64,000 bases of DNA from Bretschneidera sinensis (taxonomy: Eukaryota; Streptophyta; Magnoliopsida; Brassicales; Akaniaceae), in the NCBI GenBank assembly GCA_023935145.1, contig CM043700.1:135876828-135940827 (forward strand), given 5' to 3'. The notes beneath the pieces are model-generated. The model saw only the letters and a program-made list of their open reading frames with translations, ran no database searches and was not told where the DNA came from. Position 1 is the stretch's first letter. Each line of letters starts with the position of its first letter. Positions 36,201 to 48,200 of this stretch are shown here, one piece after another. Both the position numbers and the translations under genes were made by a program.

Positions 36201-39200
36201 CTCACTTAATGTCTCAAAAAGATTCATAGCTTTTCCACTGCTCTTTTCCATTAGCACACCTCTACAACCTGAATCAACAATACTTTTATTCATGTCACTC
36301 AGACCTTCATAAAAAGCTTATACCAGCTCATCCTAAGGTAGATTGTGATGTGGACACTTGAGTAGCAGCTCATTGAAGTATCACCATGCTTCAAAGAAGA
36401 GGTCTTCACTTCTCTGATAGAAAGATTGAACCTCCTTCCTCATCTATCTTGTCTTTTGTGCTAGGAAAAACTTCTTTAAGAATCTACTGGATAGCTCTTC
36501 CCAAGTATGGATAGACACTGCAGGCAATGAATTGTACCACAACTTAGCATTATCTTTCAATGAAAAAGAAAAAAGAATTAACCTGATTCCCTCTTGATCT
36601 AGGCCCCGAAGATGCAAGTGTGGATCCTCAGTAGATATACCCTTGAAGTGAGTCAAAGCACTGAGTATCTGCAGGGATATGTAATAATTGCCTTCTGTGT
36701 CCGGTTGATAAGCAATGCATGAAGGCTGGTTGAGGTTCTGTGGGATGAAGGATTACTTCATGGGTCTTCGCTCTGGTGGTGGTTGGTTATCAAGCTATTC
36801 CGCCATTGATGCCTCTCCCTCGAATTCTTCTTCTTCCTCCTCAACATTGTTTCGAGGCCTTTGTCGAATGGTCCGCTCAATCTCTGTATTGAGTGAAAAG
36901 ATGGTTGGATTTTTGGATCGAAGCCCTTGCATGAATCAGCTGAAACTCTTCAGTGCAGCAGTTCCAGTACTACTGTTCGGGTAGTTTTTTGGACTTGCAC
37001 TCAATCGCAATGCGCTCGATCGTTATGGACTTGTGCTTGATTGCAATGCCAGGAATCACTCTTCCGAAAACCTGAAGCAAAAACAAAAAAATAAAAAAGA
37101 AAAAAAAATTAGATTTTTTTTTGATAAAAATAAACATAACAGAATAAGAAAACAAGCGAAAAATAATTCTAAACAGAATTTTAATGCAATCCCTGGCAAC
37201 GGCGCCAAAAACTTGTTGTGTAAAAATCTACCTAAATTAATAAGCAAATAATTGAACGGTTTTACTTGCAAGTGCACAAGGTCAACATAGTAGTATAGTG
37301 TGCAACTGCGAGATCATTCCCACAGAGATTGGTAAATTTTGCTTTAAAATTAAATTCATGATATAAAATGATAGAAATAATAATTAAGTTTGAATTGATA
37401 ATGATAAAAGCGTAGGAACTTGATATCCACCACTAATCATGCTTCCACAATAAAACAATATGCCAATACTTTAATCACGTTATGAATACCTGATGTTGTC
37501 AACCTAAGGGCATGGTATATACTCCTTAAGCTATTGATTTCCCTAAGCAATGAGTTAGGCATGGTGTATACTCTAACTCTTTTCTTTCTTAAAGGATTTA
37601 GCATGGTGTATACTAATATGTTCTTTAAGAAAGCATAATATCTGTGAAAATCGACAAACACACGAGACCTAGGGCACGGTATTTACTCCCGGTTTTCCAT
37701 ATTGATTAACTCAAGAACCCAACATAGATTTCTTTTGTTACTATTGTTAAACCCAGGACTCGGACATCCAAATTGATTTAACTAACTAGTCCATACCACA
37801 TGTATATGTTGTTCAGACAAACACATATAAGGAATTCAAGAAAACAGGAAAGTTAAGCATCATAATATAAATATCGCAAAGGTGCCAATACTGAATTATT
37901 TAGTAAACATAATCAGGGCTTCAATCAAGCTCTACTAAGAGTTTAGTTACACATGAGTTTGATGTTAAACATCTTCATAAAATAAAATAGAAGGAGAAGA
38001 ATAAACCCGAAAATACTATAGAGAAGAGTCGTCAATTCTTCTATAAAATCTCCCCCCTGTTTCTGTGTTTACAGGCCTATATATAGAGTTTAGGAACATC
38101 TGGAAACCCTAAAACTCCTAAAACAAAACCCTACATTTATTTCCAAAATAGGAACGGTCGTTTTAATGTTCATTGATGCACGTGTGCGCTGGATCACAGA
38201 ATGGTGCACTCGAGTCTTCTTCTTGCGCGCTCGAGCGCAGATGCGCTCGATCCTTGGCTTAGGCGCTTGAGCGTTGTTGCGCTCGATCGCAAGTCTCTGT
38301 GCTCGATCGCACTAGGCAGATTCCAGCTTTTCCAGATTTTCTCTTTAAACCAGATAATTCCATAATGCTCCATTTTCTCCAAACACCTAGAAAAACACAG
38401 AAAACACAAAAAGAAAATAAAATAGAATGAAATAACACAAACTAGGAACTTAACAAATGTAAATTAAGGGGCTTAAATATGAATATTTAAGCACTTATCA
38501 GTGGATTTATAGTTGGCAATTGGATACTTTGAAATTCGTTCTCCAATATCTGGAGAATATCTATTTTGTGGTTTGCCACGATTATGCAAGGTAGAGTATA
38601 GCCAACAGGGATATCCATATCATCAGAGTTTAGAGGTATAGTATGAGAGGTTACCTCAGGGATATTCTCAGGAGATGGGTCTTCAAGTACTGAGATATGA
38701 GAGGGTTCTATTTCAGCTTCAGGTGGTGGAGATACTACTCTGGAACCTATATCAGCTTCTAAAGACACACCTAGCTCTGTATTTGGTTCCTTATTGACTC
38801 GAATTTCGGTGTCAAAAAATCTCGGCCAATCAAATCTTAACCAATTCATCTCTTTATCATTGATCTCCCCCCTGAATAGGAGAATTGGGTAATGAAAAAG
38901 AGAAGAAGGATTCGGATTTCAGAAAAGTGACATCCATAGTCACATATGTGCGTTTGGTGACCGGATCATAACACTGGTACCCTCTTTGATGTACAACATA
39001 CCCCAAGAAGAGACATCTGATGGCACAAGGATCAAGCTTCATTCACTAGTTCTTATGAAGGTGGACAAATGTGACACATCCAAAAATCCGGGGAGTAATC
39101 AGTAACATTGTAGGTAAGGAAACATAAGTCGAAAGAGTATAAAGTGGAGTCTTAAAATTCAAAACCTTGGAGGGCATCCAAATGAGGAGATACACAGTCA

Positions 39201-42200
39201 TGGCAACAGTATCAGCCCAATGCCTGTTAGGTATATGAGCTCCAAGTAATAGAGCCCGGGCCGTTTCAAGGATATGTCGATTTTTTTCTCTCAGCCACAC
39301 CATTTTGCTGAGGAGTTTTTGGGCATGAGGTCTTATGAATAAGACTATGATGGTGGAAATAAGCATGGAATTGGTGGTTAACATATTCACCACCATTATC
39401 GAAGTTAAGAATCTGAGCTTTCGCTGAGAATTGGGTTTGAACCATTGTATGAAAAGACTGAAAGACACTTAGTACTTCATCTTTATGCTTCAGCAAATAA
39501 AGCAAAGTCATGCGAGTACAATCATCAACAAATATCACAAACCAACAAAAACTAAACATAGTTGAAATCGAGGAAAGACCCCATACATCAGAGTGAATTA
39601 AAGCAAAAGGAACCGCACTTTTATTCACATGCAAAGGATATGTAGTTCTATGGCTCTTAGATGGAATGAAAGTGTCACATTTGGAGTCCAATTTTGACAT
39701 ATTAGAAAACAAAGTAAGAAATAAATGTTTCATATAACAAAAAGACGGATGTCCTAACTGACAGTGCCGATGCCAAAGCCAAAGTTGTCACTCTTGATTG
39801 TCAAACGAACGATGCATGTGATGTGCACGGCCCACACTGAAATCCTCCACATAATATAGCCCCCCTCTCTCAGTACCACGCCCAATGATCTCCTTGGTAA
39901 GAATACACTGAATCAAACAAAAAGTAGAATACATAAGTACAACACAGTTCAGGGTTGTGGTAACTTGACTAACAGATAGCAACTTATGGTAAAGAGAAGG
40001 AACAAGCAAAGTATGAGACAATGATAAAGTGGGTGATAGCTTCACAGTGCCAGCCCATGTGACCGGAGAGAGAACCTCATTGGCATTTGCAATGCTGCTG
40101 CTCCATGGAGAAAAATTTTGTGTGAAATCAGCGGCATCAAAGGTCATGTGGTCGGTTGCTCCAGAGTCAAGTAGCCAAGCACTATCATCAACATCTTGGG
40201 AAGTACCATATTTACCTAGATCGGTGATGGGTAAATCTCCTTGAGAGATCTCGATGTGAGGGGAGAGAGAGAGACTCTATTCTGTGGTGGCCACCATAAC
40301 CTTACCCGGTCCTCCATCATGTTGTTTTCGAGCATGAAGGTCATTCCAACAGTCAGGATATCCGTGTAGTTTGAAGTAGATGTCACGAGTATGTTTTAGA
40401 TTACCACAATAGGAACACTTGGTTCCATCAGATGAAGCTCGTGGCTTGGAGAACATACCTGAATATCCATTAGGGGTGAGTATGGAACCCGGTTGACCCG
40501 CGAACCCGACCCAAACCGATATAATGGGTTGGGTTGGGTTGGGTTGTGTCTTTTTAGAGATTGAGTTGGGTTGGGCTGAAAATATTTTGAACCCGATGGG
40601 TTGGGCTGGGTCATGGGTTCAAAATTTTCAACCCGATCCAAACCGGTAACCTGGTCAAATATACAATTATATATTTTATATTTATTGAATACAAAATAGT
40701 GTATAAATAAGTCTAGTATAATTGTAAAAAATATAATCATAAAATGTTCATTATAATTACTACTAGTATATACTCCAATGTCCAAACAAGTCTCATTCTT
40801 TCTAATTACCCAGATTTTAGTTTCAAATAATTACATTAGAAACAAATACTGATTTCGAGTTATGAAATAGTTTTTATAATTATTCTTATGCATAACTTCA
40901 ATCAGAATAAATTGATGCACAATTAACTTATGCTAACAAAATTTTGATTTCTTGTACCATTGTAACTATAAAATAAACATAGAAATTAACACTCTAACCT
41001 ACAATATTCTAATCAGGATCAATGTATGCAGATAAACATATATTCCAAAAAGATGTACCATAATGTTGATGGAAGAAATGGTGAATGCATGATAAAGCTT
41101 AGTAATACCAACTTGCTAGAAGTCTTTCATGCAAACGTTATTGAACCATCTAATTTGCCTCTTTGTGACCTTTTAAGAGCCCCTATGTCGCTTCTAAGTG
41201 CATTAAAGCATAGTCCAAAAATTAGACTGATTAGTGAGAAAGCATTAGCATGGCCAATAAATGCTAAGTTACTAAAATATATTATTAGCAACTGTGCAGA
41301 ACTCCAGATTTCCTCCGTAATTGAACAGTCTTATAAAGTAAGTTAAATTCATGTCAACTAAAGCAGTTCCTAACGCAACATTCAGATGAAGATTATGTTT
41401 TTCAATATAACGATGAATCCATAGTATAACATCAAGGGCTCCAGGTTGTGAGCATGCAGATATGCAATTGACTATGGTCACTTCATCAGGCTTTATATTG
41501 CTCGCTTGCATTTCATGAAACAATGCCAAAACATCCTTACCAAGTTTGGCATCAACATAGCCTCCAATTATGGTATTCCATGGCACAACATCCTTCTCTT
41601 GCATGTCATCAAAAAGCTTCTTTAGCAGTATCCAAAAAACCAAATTTAACATAACCTACAACCATTGTAGTCCATAAGACAATTGTTATCTTTTCTATGT
41701 TATCAAATATTCTTTGTGCTGTCGAGCACACATATTTTACTTGTAATATGAATGGATTTAGTTTTGGATTTAATAGAATATTTTTTTTGTTATGTAATAT
41801 ATATGGTTTAATTATTTAATAAAATATATATATATTTATCAACCTGGTGACCCAAACTGACCCAAACCGATTAGAATGGTTGGGTTGAGTTGAGGTTGGA
41901 TGGGTTCATGGGTTGGGTTGGGTTAAGATTTTTCCAACCCGGTATGAATGGGTTGGGTTGAAATTTTAGGATAACCCGACCCAAACCGACCCATGCTCAT
42001 CTCTAATATCAATTATCCACAGAGAGAGACTCGGTAAAGGGCAGAGCGACCTGCCTTGTTCTGAAACTTTTTGAGGACATAACTGTTCCCGGAGTGTCAG
42101 TGTGACCACTACTGGTCATGACAGTTTTCCGGACAGCTTCTCGGCGAACATGAGCATACACTTATTCAATCGTGGGAAATGGGTGCATCTGTAGTGCATC

Positions 42201-45200
42201 ACCTCGAACCTTATCAAGCCGATCATCGATGCCATCCAAGAAGACATATACTCGGTCTTCCTGAAGTACGTCATTGTAGTGCTGAATATCAGCAATGCAT
42301 TCTATAGGGTATGGACGACGGAAATCAGTTTGACACCATAATCCCTGAAGGTCAGTAAAATATTTTTCAAGAGAACCACAGGCTTGTTTCAAGTGTGTCA
42401 CACGCCGCCGGAGGTCATATACTTGAGAAGTATCACTTTCATCAAAGTAGGTAGTAGCAATAGAATCCCACACCTGTTTCGTGGTCGAGAATCGAGTAAA
42501 GTTATTGATCAGCGATAGGTCTATGGAATTGATCACCCATCCCTTGACAATGGCATTGTCTGTGAGCCACTTACGAAAGGATAGGTCGGTTTGTGGAGGT
42601 TGGTGGAAGTCGCCATTGATATATCCTAACTTATCTTTGTTGGAGATGTATATCTCAACCACTTGGGACCAAAGAGCATAGTTGGTGTCGTCCAACTTGA
42701 TTCCGATCAGAGGTGCGAAAGTTTTGGTGGTCTAGGTCTGGGCCGAAGCCTTGGTCAAGACTTCTATCATTCTGTTGGTCAATTCGATGATAATGGATGT
42801 TGATTAGTGTTAGTTTTGGGGTTCAATGATTTGATCGATATCGCCTATAGCTGCCATGAGAAGAGATAAGGTGAAAGAAAATAAAGAAAAGAAAAACGAG
42901 GTCGGCTAGGTCAAGGCAGGTACAGCCAGAGAATGGAGGTAGGGCATAGGATCAAAACCTACTCTGATACCATGTTTCAATTTATAGAAAAAATAATTTC
43001 CTTTTTTCTATATATACTATACATGACTGAGTATGTATATATAGCAAATAATTATATCTATTCTAGGTTATACTTAATTCTATGCTAGAATTAAGATTGA
43101 CCCTTATATCAAGGGATTTACAATTTGAAATAACCTTATAATCTCTCTAATGGAACTCATACCAACAAAAACTCTCTCAATCTCACAACTCAAAACCCTA
43201 ATGCACCCAAACATTTACTCAACCCTTGGATCCCTATATCAGTCTTTGGTTGCTACACTCCTATTTGACCAACTATTCTTGGTTAAGCAAAAAGAGTAAG
43301 AGACTACATCTATTGATGCCTATATTTACACTAGCTAGCACCCACATCCTTTTGATACATAGACGATGTGGGACTAAAACCACTTACAATAACACTTTTC
43401 TCTGATGTGAGATTTGAGGAGTATCTTAAAAAATTCCTCTCTCGACTCAAATTCCCGAACAATTTGATCCCTGATCCGGGTTTGCCTCCACTCGATCAAA
43501 ACTTCACTGCTATAATCGAGCCTTCAATACCACTTAATCAGATTTTGGGCCTAATCCCAACAATCATCCACTTATTCTTAAAATTTGATCTTCAACAACA
43601 AATCTGACTTTTGTTCACCGCATCAATTCTCTGAATTTTTGCCGTTGTTGAACCTTAGCTCTGGTAACACTTGTTGGGAATTCTGAAACCTCAAAACTAC
43701 TGCACAATAACAATAGCAAAAATAAAGGGAAAAAACACAATAATTTTTAACGTGGTTCGGCACCTCTTGCTGACGTCCACGAACCAATCGTTATTCCACT
43801 ACTTTTGCAACTTTTGGATGGAAGAAAACTGCTAAAACTCAAAACTGTGTGAAAACTCTCCCAAAATACACCAAATATTCACTCAACCCTTAGATCCCTA
43901 TATCAGTGTTCGATTGTTACACTCTTATCTGACCAACTATTCCTGGTTAAGGAATAGGGGTAAGAGACTACATCTTTTGATCTCTATATTTATAATAACT
44001 AGTATCCACATCCTTTCGACACATAGACGATGTGGGACTAAGACTACTTACATTAACACTTTTCTCTGATGTGGGATTTAAGGAGTATTCTAACAGGTTC
44101 CTCTCTCGACTCAAATCCCCGAATACTTCAATCCTTGATCTAGATTTGCCTTCACCTGATCAAAACCTCACTGATATAATCGAGCCTTCAATACCACTTA
44201 ATCAAATTTTGGGCCTACTCTCAACACTTTCTTCACTTATTAGGAAGAAGTAATTAAACCTTGGAAAATGGAAGAAAGAAAAAGTAAGGGAAAAAAAAAT
44301 CAGAGGCCTACAGTACCTTTTCTTTGTTAACATACTTCGCGTTTATTTTCTTTAGGTAATATTTCTCAAGTAAAAAAGAAAAGGCATGACCTAAACATTG
44401 TTGCTTGATGTAATAGTAGTAGTTGTTGGAAAAAAAACTTATAATTAATCTATGATGAGCCAGTTTCCACGTTGGTATGTGAAAGATCGTAGTATATATT
44501 TATGGTTTAATAATCTCAAAAACAACATCAACCAACACTTTTAAAAGATAGACCCGATACAAAATCTTTATTAATTCCATTGATACTATTTTAGTTTATG
44601 CTGAAACTATGGGTACGTCAAGAAAATAATTTTGCGCATATGAATTTGAAGTGAAAACCCTTTATTTTAGTAACTTCGTCATTCTACTTGGTAGCGCGTA
44701 ATATTTTCAGTTGGAATAGAATGTGTGGGCACTAGTTAATTCCGAGATTGTGTTTAATTAAAAAGCTAAAAATATTAAAGAAATTTTTTTGCCACAAATG
44801 AGAAGAACTTTGAGAGGTTTCATGGTAGAAATGTGAATTTAAGAACTTTAATGTTTAGTACTTGGAAACTTAAAAAATACAGGGTTGATCAGAACCTAAA
44901 TGGATGGAAGGGCTGGAATTTTCCACAACAAACCGAACTTCTAGCCAGTAAACATCATTTAAGTCTTAAGCCTAAAGGATGCAATAGTTTTACTTAAATG
45001 CTTCGTATAACTTCGAAGCTAAATTAATGTGTTTAATTCAGTTGAAACTTATAAACATGTAATACTTTTGTGAATGCCATCTTTTACTCGATCATATTAC
45101 CCCATGGAATTGAGGTGTGGGCAGTGACAAGGACAATTTTGATGATCTATGGGTGATAATCTACTTCCATTTTCCCATAGTTTGGCTCTTTAGTATTATT

Positions 45201-48200
45201 CATACTACTTAAATGGATTCAGTTTGTTTTCTTGTTACCATTTAATACCTGAAGCATGGCGGTGGGATTAGCCTAACATTTACACTCCTTCCTTGCGAGG
45301 GCAATGTCCAAGTTTGATTCAGGTTATCATCATCACACAAATAAATAAATCTGAAGCGAGAGATGATGCAGTGCCTTTTTTTTTAAAATCATTTTCCTCA
45401 GAATCAATAAAATATATGTTCCTTTCAGGTATGTACATCAAAGGAGAACATAAAAAATCCTCTGCTTCTCAGATTGTACTGAAGCAGCAAAATAATGTCA
45501 TCCGAAAGAGATCCTCAGAAGCACCCATTCTTTGCGCTGGTTGCGGAACAAGGACTGAACTGTATATCAGGGGTTCTATGATATTCAGTTCTTCAGAGAT
45601 TCAGCTTGCAACAAATGATTTTTCAAAGGAGAATTTGTTAGGAGAAGGCGGACACAGTTATGTATACAAGGGCAAGCTTAAAGATGGTCAGCTGATTGCA
45701 GCAAAAGTGCGAAAAGAAGCAAGTACACAAGGATTTACAGAATTTCATTCAGAGGTGCATGTCTTAAATTTTGCGCGCCACAAGAACATCGTGATGCTGT
45801 TGGGATATTGTTGCAAGGAGAATCTCAACATTTTGGTATATGAGTATATTTGCAACAAGTCTCTTGATTGGCATTTATTTGGTCAGTAACTACTAAGTAC
45901 TAAAATATTGACTCAAGTCCAGTTTTATTCATCTCAATCACTTTTATTTGTTTAAAAAAATTACCGTAGTACGAATATATTGACCAAGTACAGGTTAATC
46001 TCATCTCAGTCACTTTTAATAATAACAAAGAGTTACTATTTGTTTCTCCATCATAATACTGAATTGCCTGTTCCCCCTCTATCTCTCTCTCTTCCTCCGT
46101 TTTTGGGGGTTGGGGCTGGTTGAATGGGGGATTCTTGCTTTTCCGTAGACAACCCGGCATCTGTTCTTGATTGGTACCAAAGACGTGCTATTACCATGGG
46201 CACTGCAAAAGGTTTGCGTTTTCTACATGAAGAATGCCGTGGACGCCCTATAATTCATAGAGACATGCGACCAAGCAATATACTCCTCACACATGACTTT
46301 GTTCCGATGGTAAACTCATACCTCACCTTCTTTTCCTTACTTTTTTATAATGGGACAGCTCATATCCATCAGATACTGGCTCACAACCTTTTGTTTTGCA
46401 TAGGATATGCAACAAAGCCTGTGGTTTTGGTAGCATTCACAAATCAAAAGAGTTCATTTGCTTGTGAAAACACTGTTCAAAAAGATGGAATATAATGTTT
46501 TCAATAGTTGACCTCATTTCTGTTTATTGGTGACTGGTGGAATTCAAATAGAATGCTAACAAGTCATGTTCTTAAGTGCCTCTTACATACCATATGCTGA
46601 TTCATTTCCTATGAGTGACTCTGTGTCTAGACTCCCTTGAACTATTTATGGTCTTTATTTTCACTGGATTCTTGTAGTATCTCACCTTTTGGAGTAGAGA
46701 GATAGCAACAATTGTGATGATGGCATGTATCATTTAGGACATTTTAACAGTGGAAATTGGGAAGACTTGAAATCACTTGTTTGAAAAGGAATACAGTAAT
46801 TTCAAATTCAGGAACGCAGAAAATTTCTTGATGAGGCAGGAAGCAGAATTGTTTCTCCAAAGATTTTGATCACTTAGGTGGGGGGCTTTATTATTATGGA
46901 ACCTAACATGCTTATGCCTCTTAACTGTCAACTGGAAAAAAATCTGATTGAATAATGAAATCAATAGATCCTTACCACAACCCTAAGTTTTTATTATGGT
47001 CTGCATGGTACCTTATCACTCCATGTGCATTATATGATCACAGAATGCCTATAAGTTAAAAGAACTATTTTGCAGTAAAGATATGATCTTAACTGTGTTG
47101 TATTGTGTAGAATGCTGGTGGTCAGAATAATATGAGGGTACATCTTCGGCTTCCTTAAGAGGCCTTAAACATATTTCTCATTAAAAGAATAACCTATTTG
47201 ATTCATTCAACCCTCATCTCACCACGTCTATAGTTGAGAAGACACCACCTTTGAGTCTTTTCAATCCTTTATATTGAAACTTATACATAACTTTGTGCTC
47301 GGTCCTTCATTGTCTGCCATACTCACTGGATACCTGTTCTTCCTTGCCGTTAGAGCAAGTGATGTAATAAAGTCTAAGAACCGCTCTTCCTGTTCTTTCT
47401 TCCATTTTCTAATATAGTCCCTTGTATTAGCTAAATTCTTGTTGAAGTGGAATGTTAAGAGCCATTGGACAGAGGCTTGTTTCCAATATAATCAGATAGA
47501 TCAGAAATCTAATATGTTGTCAGCCTTGTTATGCGTGTTGTATTTAAGTTGGAGAGTGTCAAACATGTCCATTCTCATTACAAGAAATATTACAGAGTAT
47601 TTATTATGAACATGTCAATTCTCACTGCCAGAATTAGGTTTTCGTTTAACATCTCCTTCGTTACCATATAGTAAATGTATTCACAATAAAGAATCTCCCA
47701 AAAATGTTGTCCTTTTAGCGGTTATATAATGTGATTTATACTTTTGGATTCAACTTATTTCTAAGAATACTGCAGTTAATGGAAAATATCTCCTCACACA
47801 GCTAGGTGACTTTGGCCTTGCCAGATGGAAGGCAAATGATGATCCTGTGGAAACAAAGATACTTGGCACATTAGGGTAGGAGACATCTATAAGCATTGTA
47901 CTTTGCAGGACTGATATTTTACTGTTGATATGCAATTATTGTTCTTAGTTTTCTAATTAGATTAATCATAAGTAGGATTTTTGTTCTTTTAGATACCTTG
48001 CTCCCGAGTATGCAGAGAATGGAATCGTTTCAGTAAGAACAGATGTCTATGCATTTGGCATTGTTCTGCTACAACTAATATCTGGACACAAGGTAGTTGA
48101 TGTAAAAGGAGAGGAACAACAATCTGTGCGACAGTGGGTATGATGTTTTCAGTGATAGTGAAGTTTTCCGGTTTCTCTGTTTCAACAATTATTTGAAACT

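Larger units (their letters stand above)
24791..38500 (-). mobile_element. Athila-like Ty3/gypsy deletion derivative
   Basis: The intact 5' LTR is 37214-38500 (1287 bp, TGATAAGTGC...CACAACA in minus orientation). Next to it, 37190-37207 carries TGGCGCCGTTGCCAGGGA, the primer site usual in Athila/Tat Gypsy elements. The 3' LTR survives only as 24791-25341 plus 30996-31033, split by Copia-2; about 700 bp of its end are missing. A polypurine tract (AAGTTTGGGGGTG) sits at 31034-31046. Coding remains are gag, protease and a downstream third ORF; RT, RNase H and most of integrase are gone. Confidence 0.85.
40471..42005. mobile_element. non-autonomous hAT element carrying a PPR gene fragment
   Basis: Terminal inverted repeats TAGGGGTGAGTATGG (40471) and, from the other end, TAGAGATGAGCATGG. 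The 8-bp target duplication ATATCCAT / ATATCAAT is at 40463-40470 and 42006-42013 (one mismatch). An 8-bp duplication and TAGRGRTG termini identify the hAT superfamily. Subterminal regions are dense in GGGTTGGGTT and ACCCGACCC motifs. No transposase is present. The interior holds a PPR-coding stretch. It was inserted into Copia-1 gag. Confidence 0.88.
24115..43167 (-). mobile_element. Copia-1: Ty1/copia element carrying nested insertions
   Basis: LTRs are 24115-24310 (3') and 42973-43167 (5'), about 195 bp, with target duplication AAAAC at 24110-24114 and 43168-43172. Adjacent to the 5' LTR, 42963-42972 reads TGGTATCAGA on the minus strand, a tRNA-iMet primer site; next to the 3' LTR is the G-rich polypurine tract CTTGAGGGGGGG. 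Coding remains in order are gag, zinc knuckle, protease, integrase, linker, [reverse transcriptase missing], RNase H. It is interrupted by a hAT element (40471-42005) and by the Athila-like block (24791-38500). Confidence 0.93.
23919..44226 (-). mobile_element. TRIM-like miniature LTR element, split by Copia-1
   Basis: The target duplication CTTTC is at 23914-23918 and 44227-44231. One LTR is 23919-24114 plus 43173-43562 (586 bp after removing Copia-1 and one target copy); the other is 43672-44226 (555 bp). Only 109 bp (43563-43671) separate them. In minus orientation the 5' LTR starts TGTTGAGAGTAGGCCC and is followed at its inner edge by GTGTTACCAGAGCT, an imperfect tRNA-iMet primer site (10 of 12 positions against TGGTATCAGAGC). 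No coding capacity. Total native length is about 1.25 kb, the size class of TRIM elements. The 5S-like sequence of Cassandra TRIMs was not seen. Confidence 0.8.

Noticed and set aside
36970..37277. Phe/Lys-rich frames on both strands
   Set aside because: A-rich stretch around the primer site of the Athila-like element; not coding.
40500..40560. Telomere-like GGGTTGGGTT repeats
   Set aside because: Not the plant TTTAGGG telomere unit; they are subterminal motifs of the hAT element.
43190..44226. Tandem gene-like duplication with 73-79 codon frames
   Set aside because: The two units are the LTRs of the TRIM; the frames have no domain.
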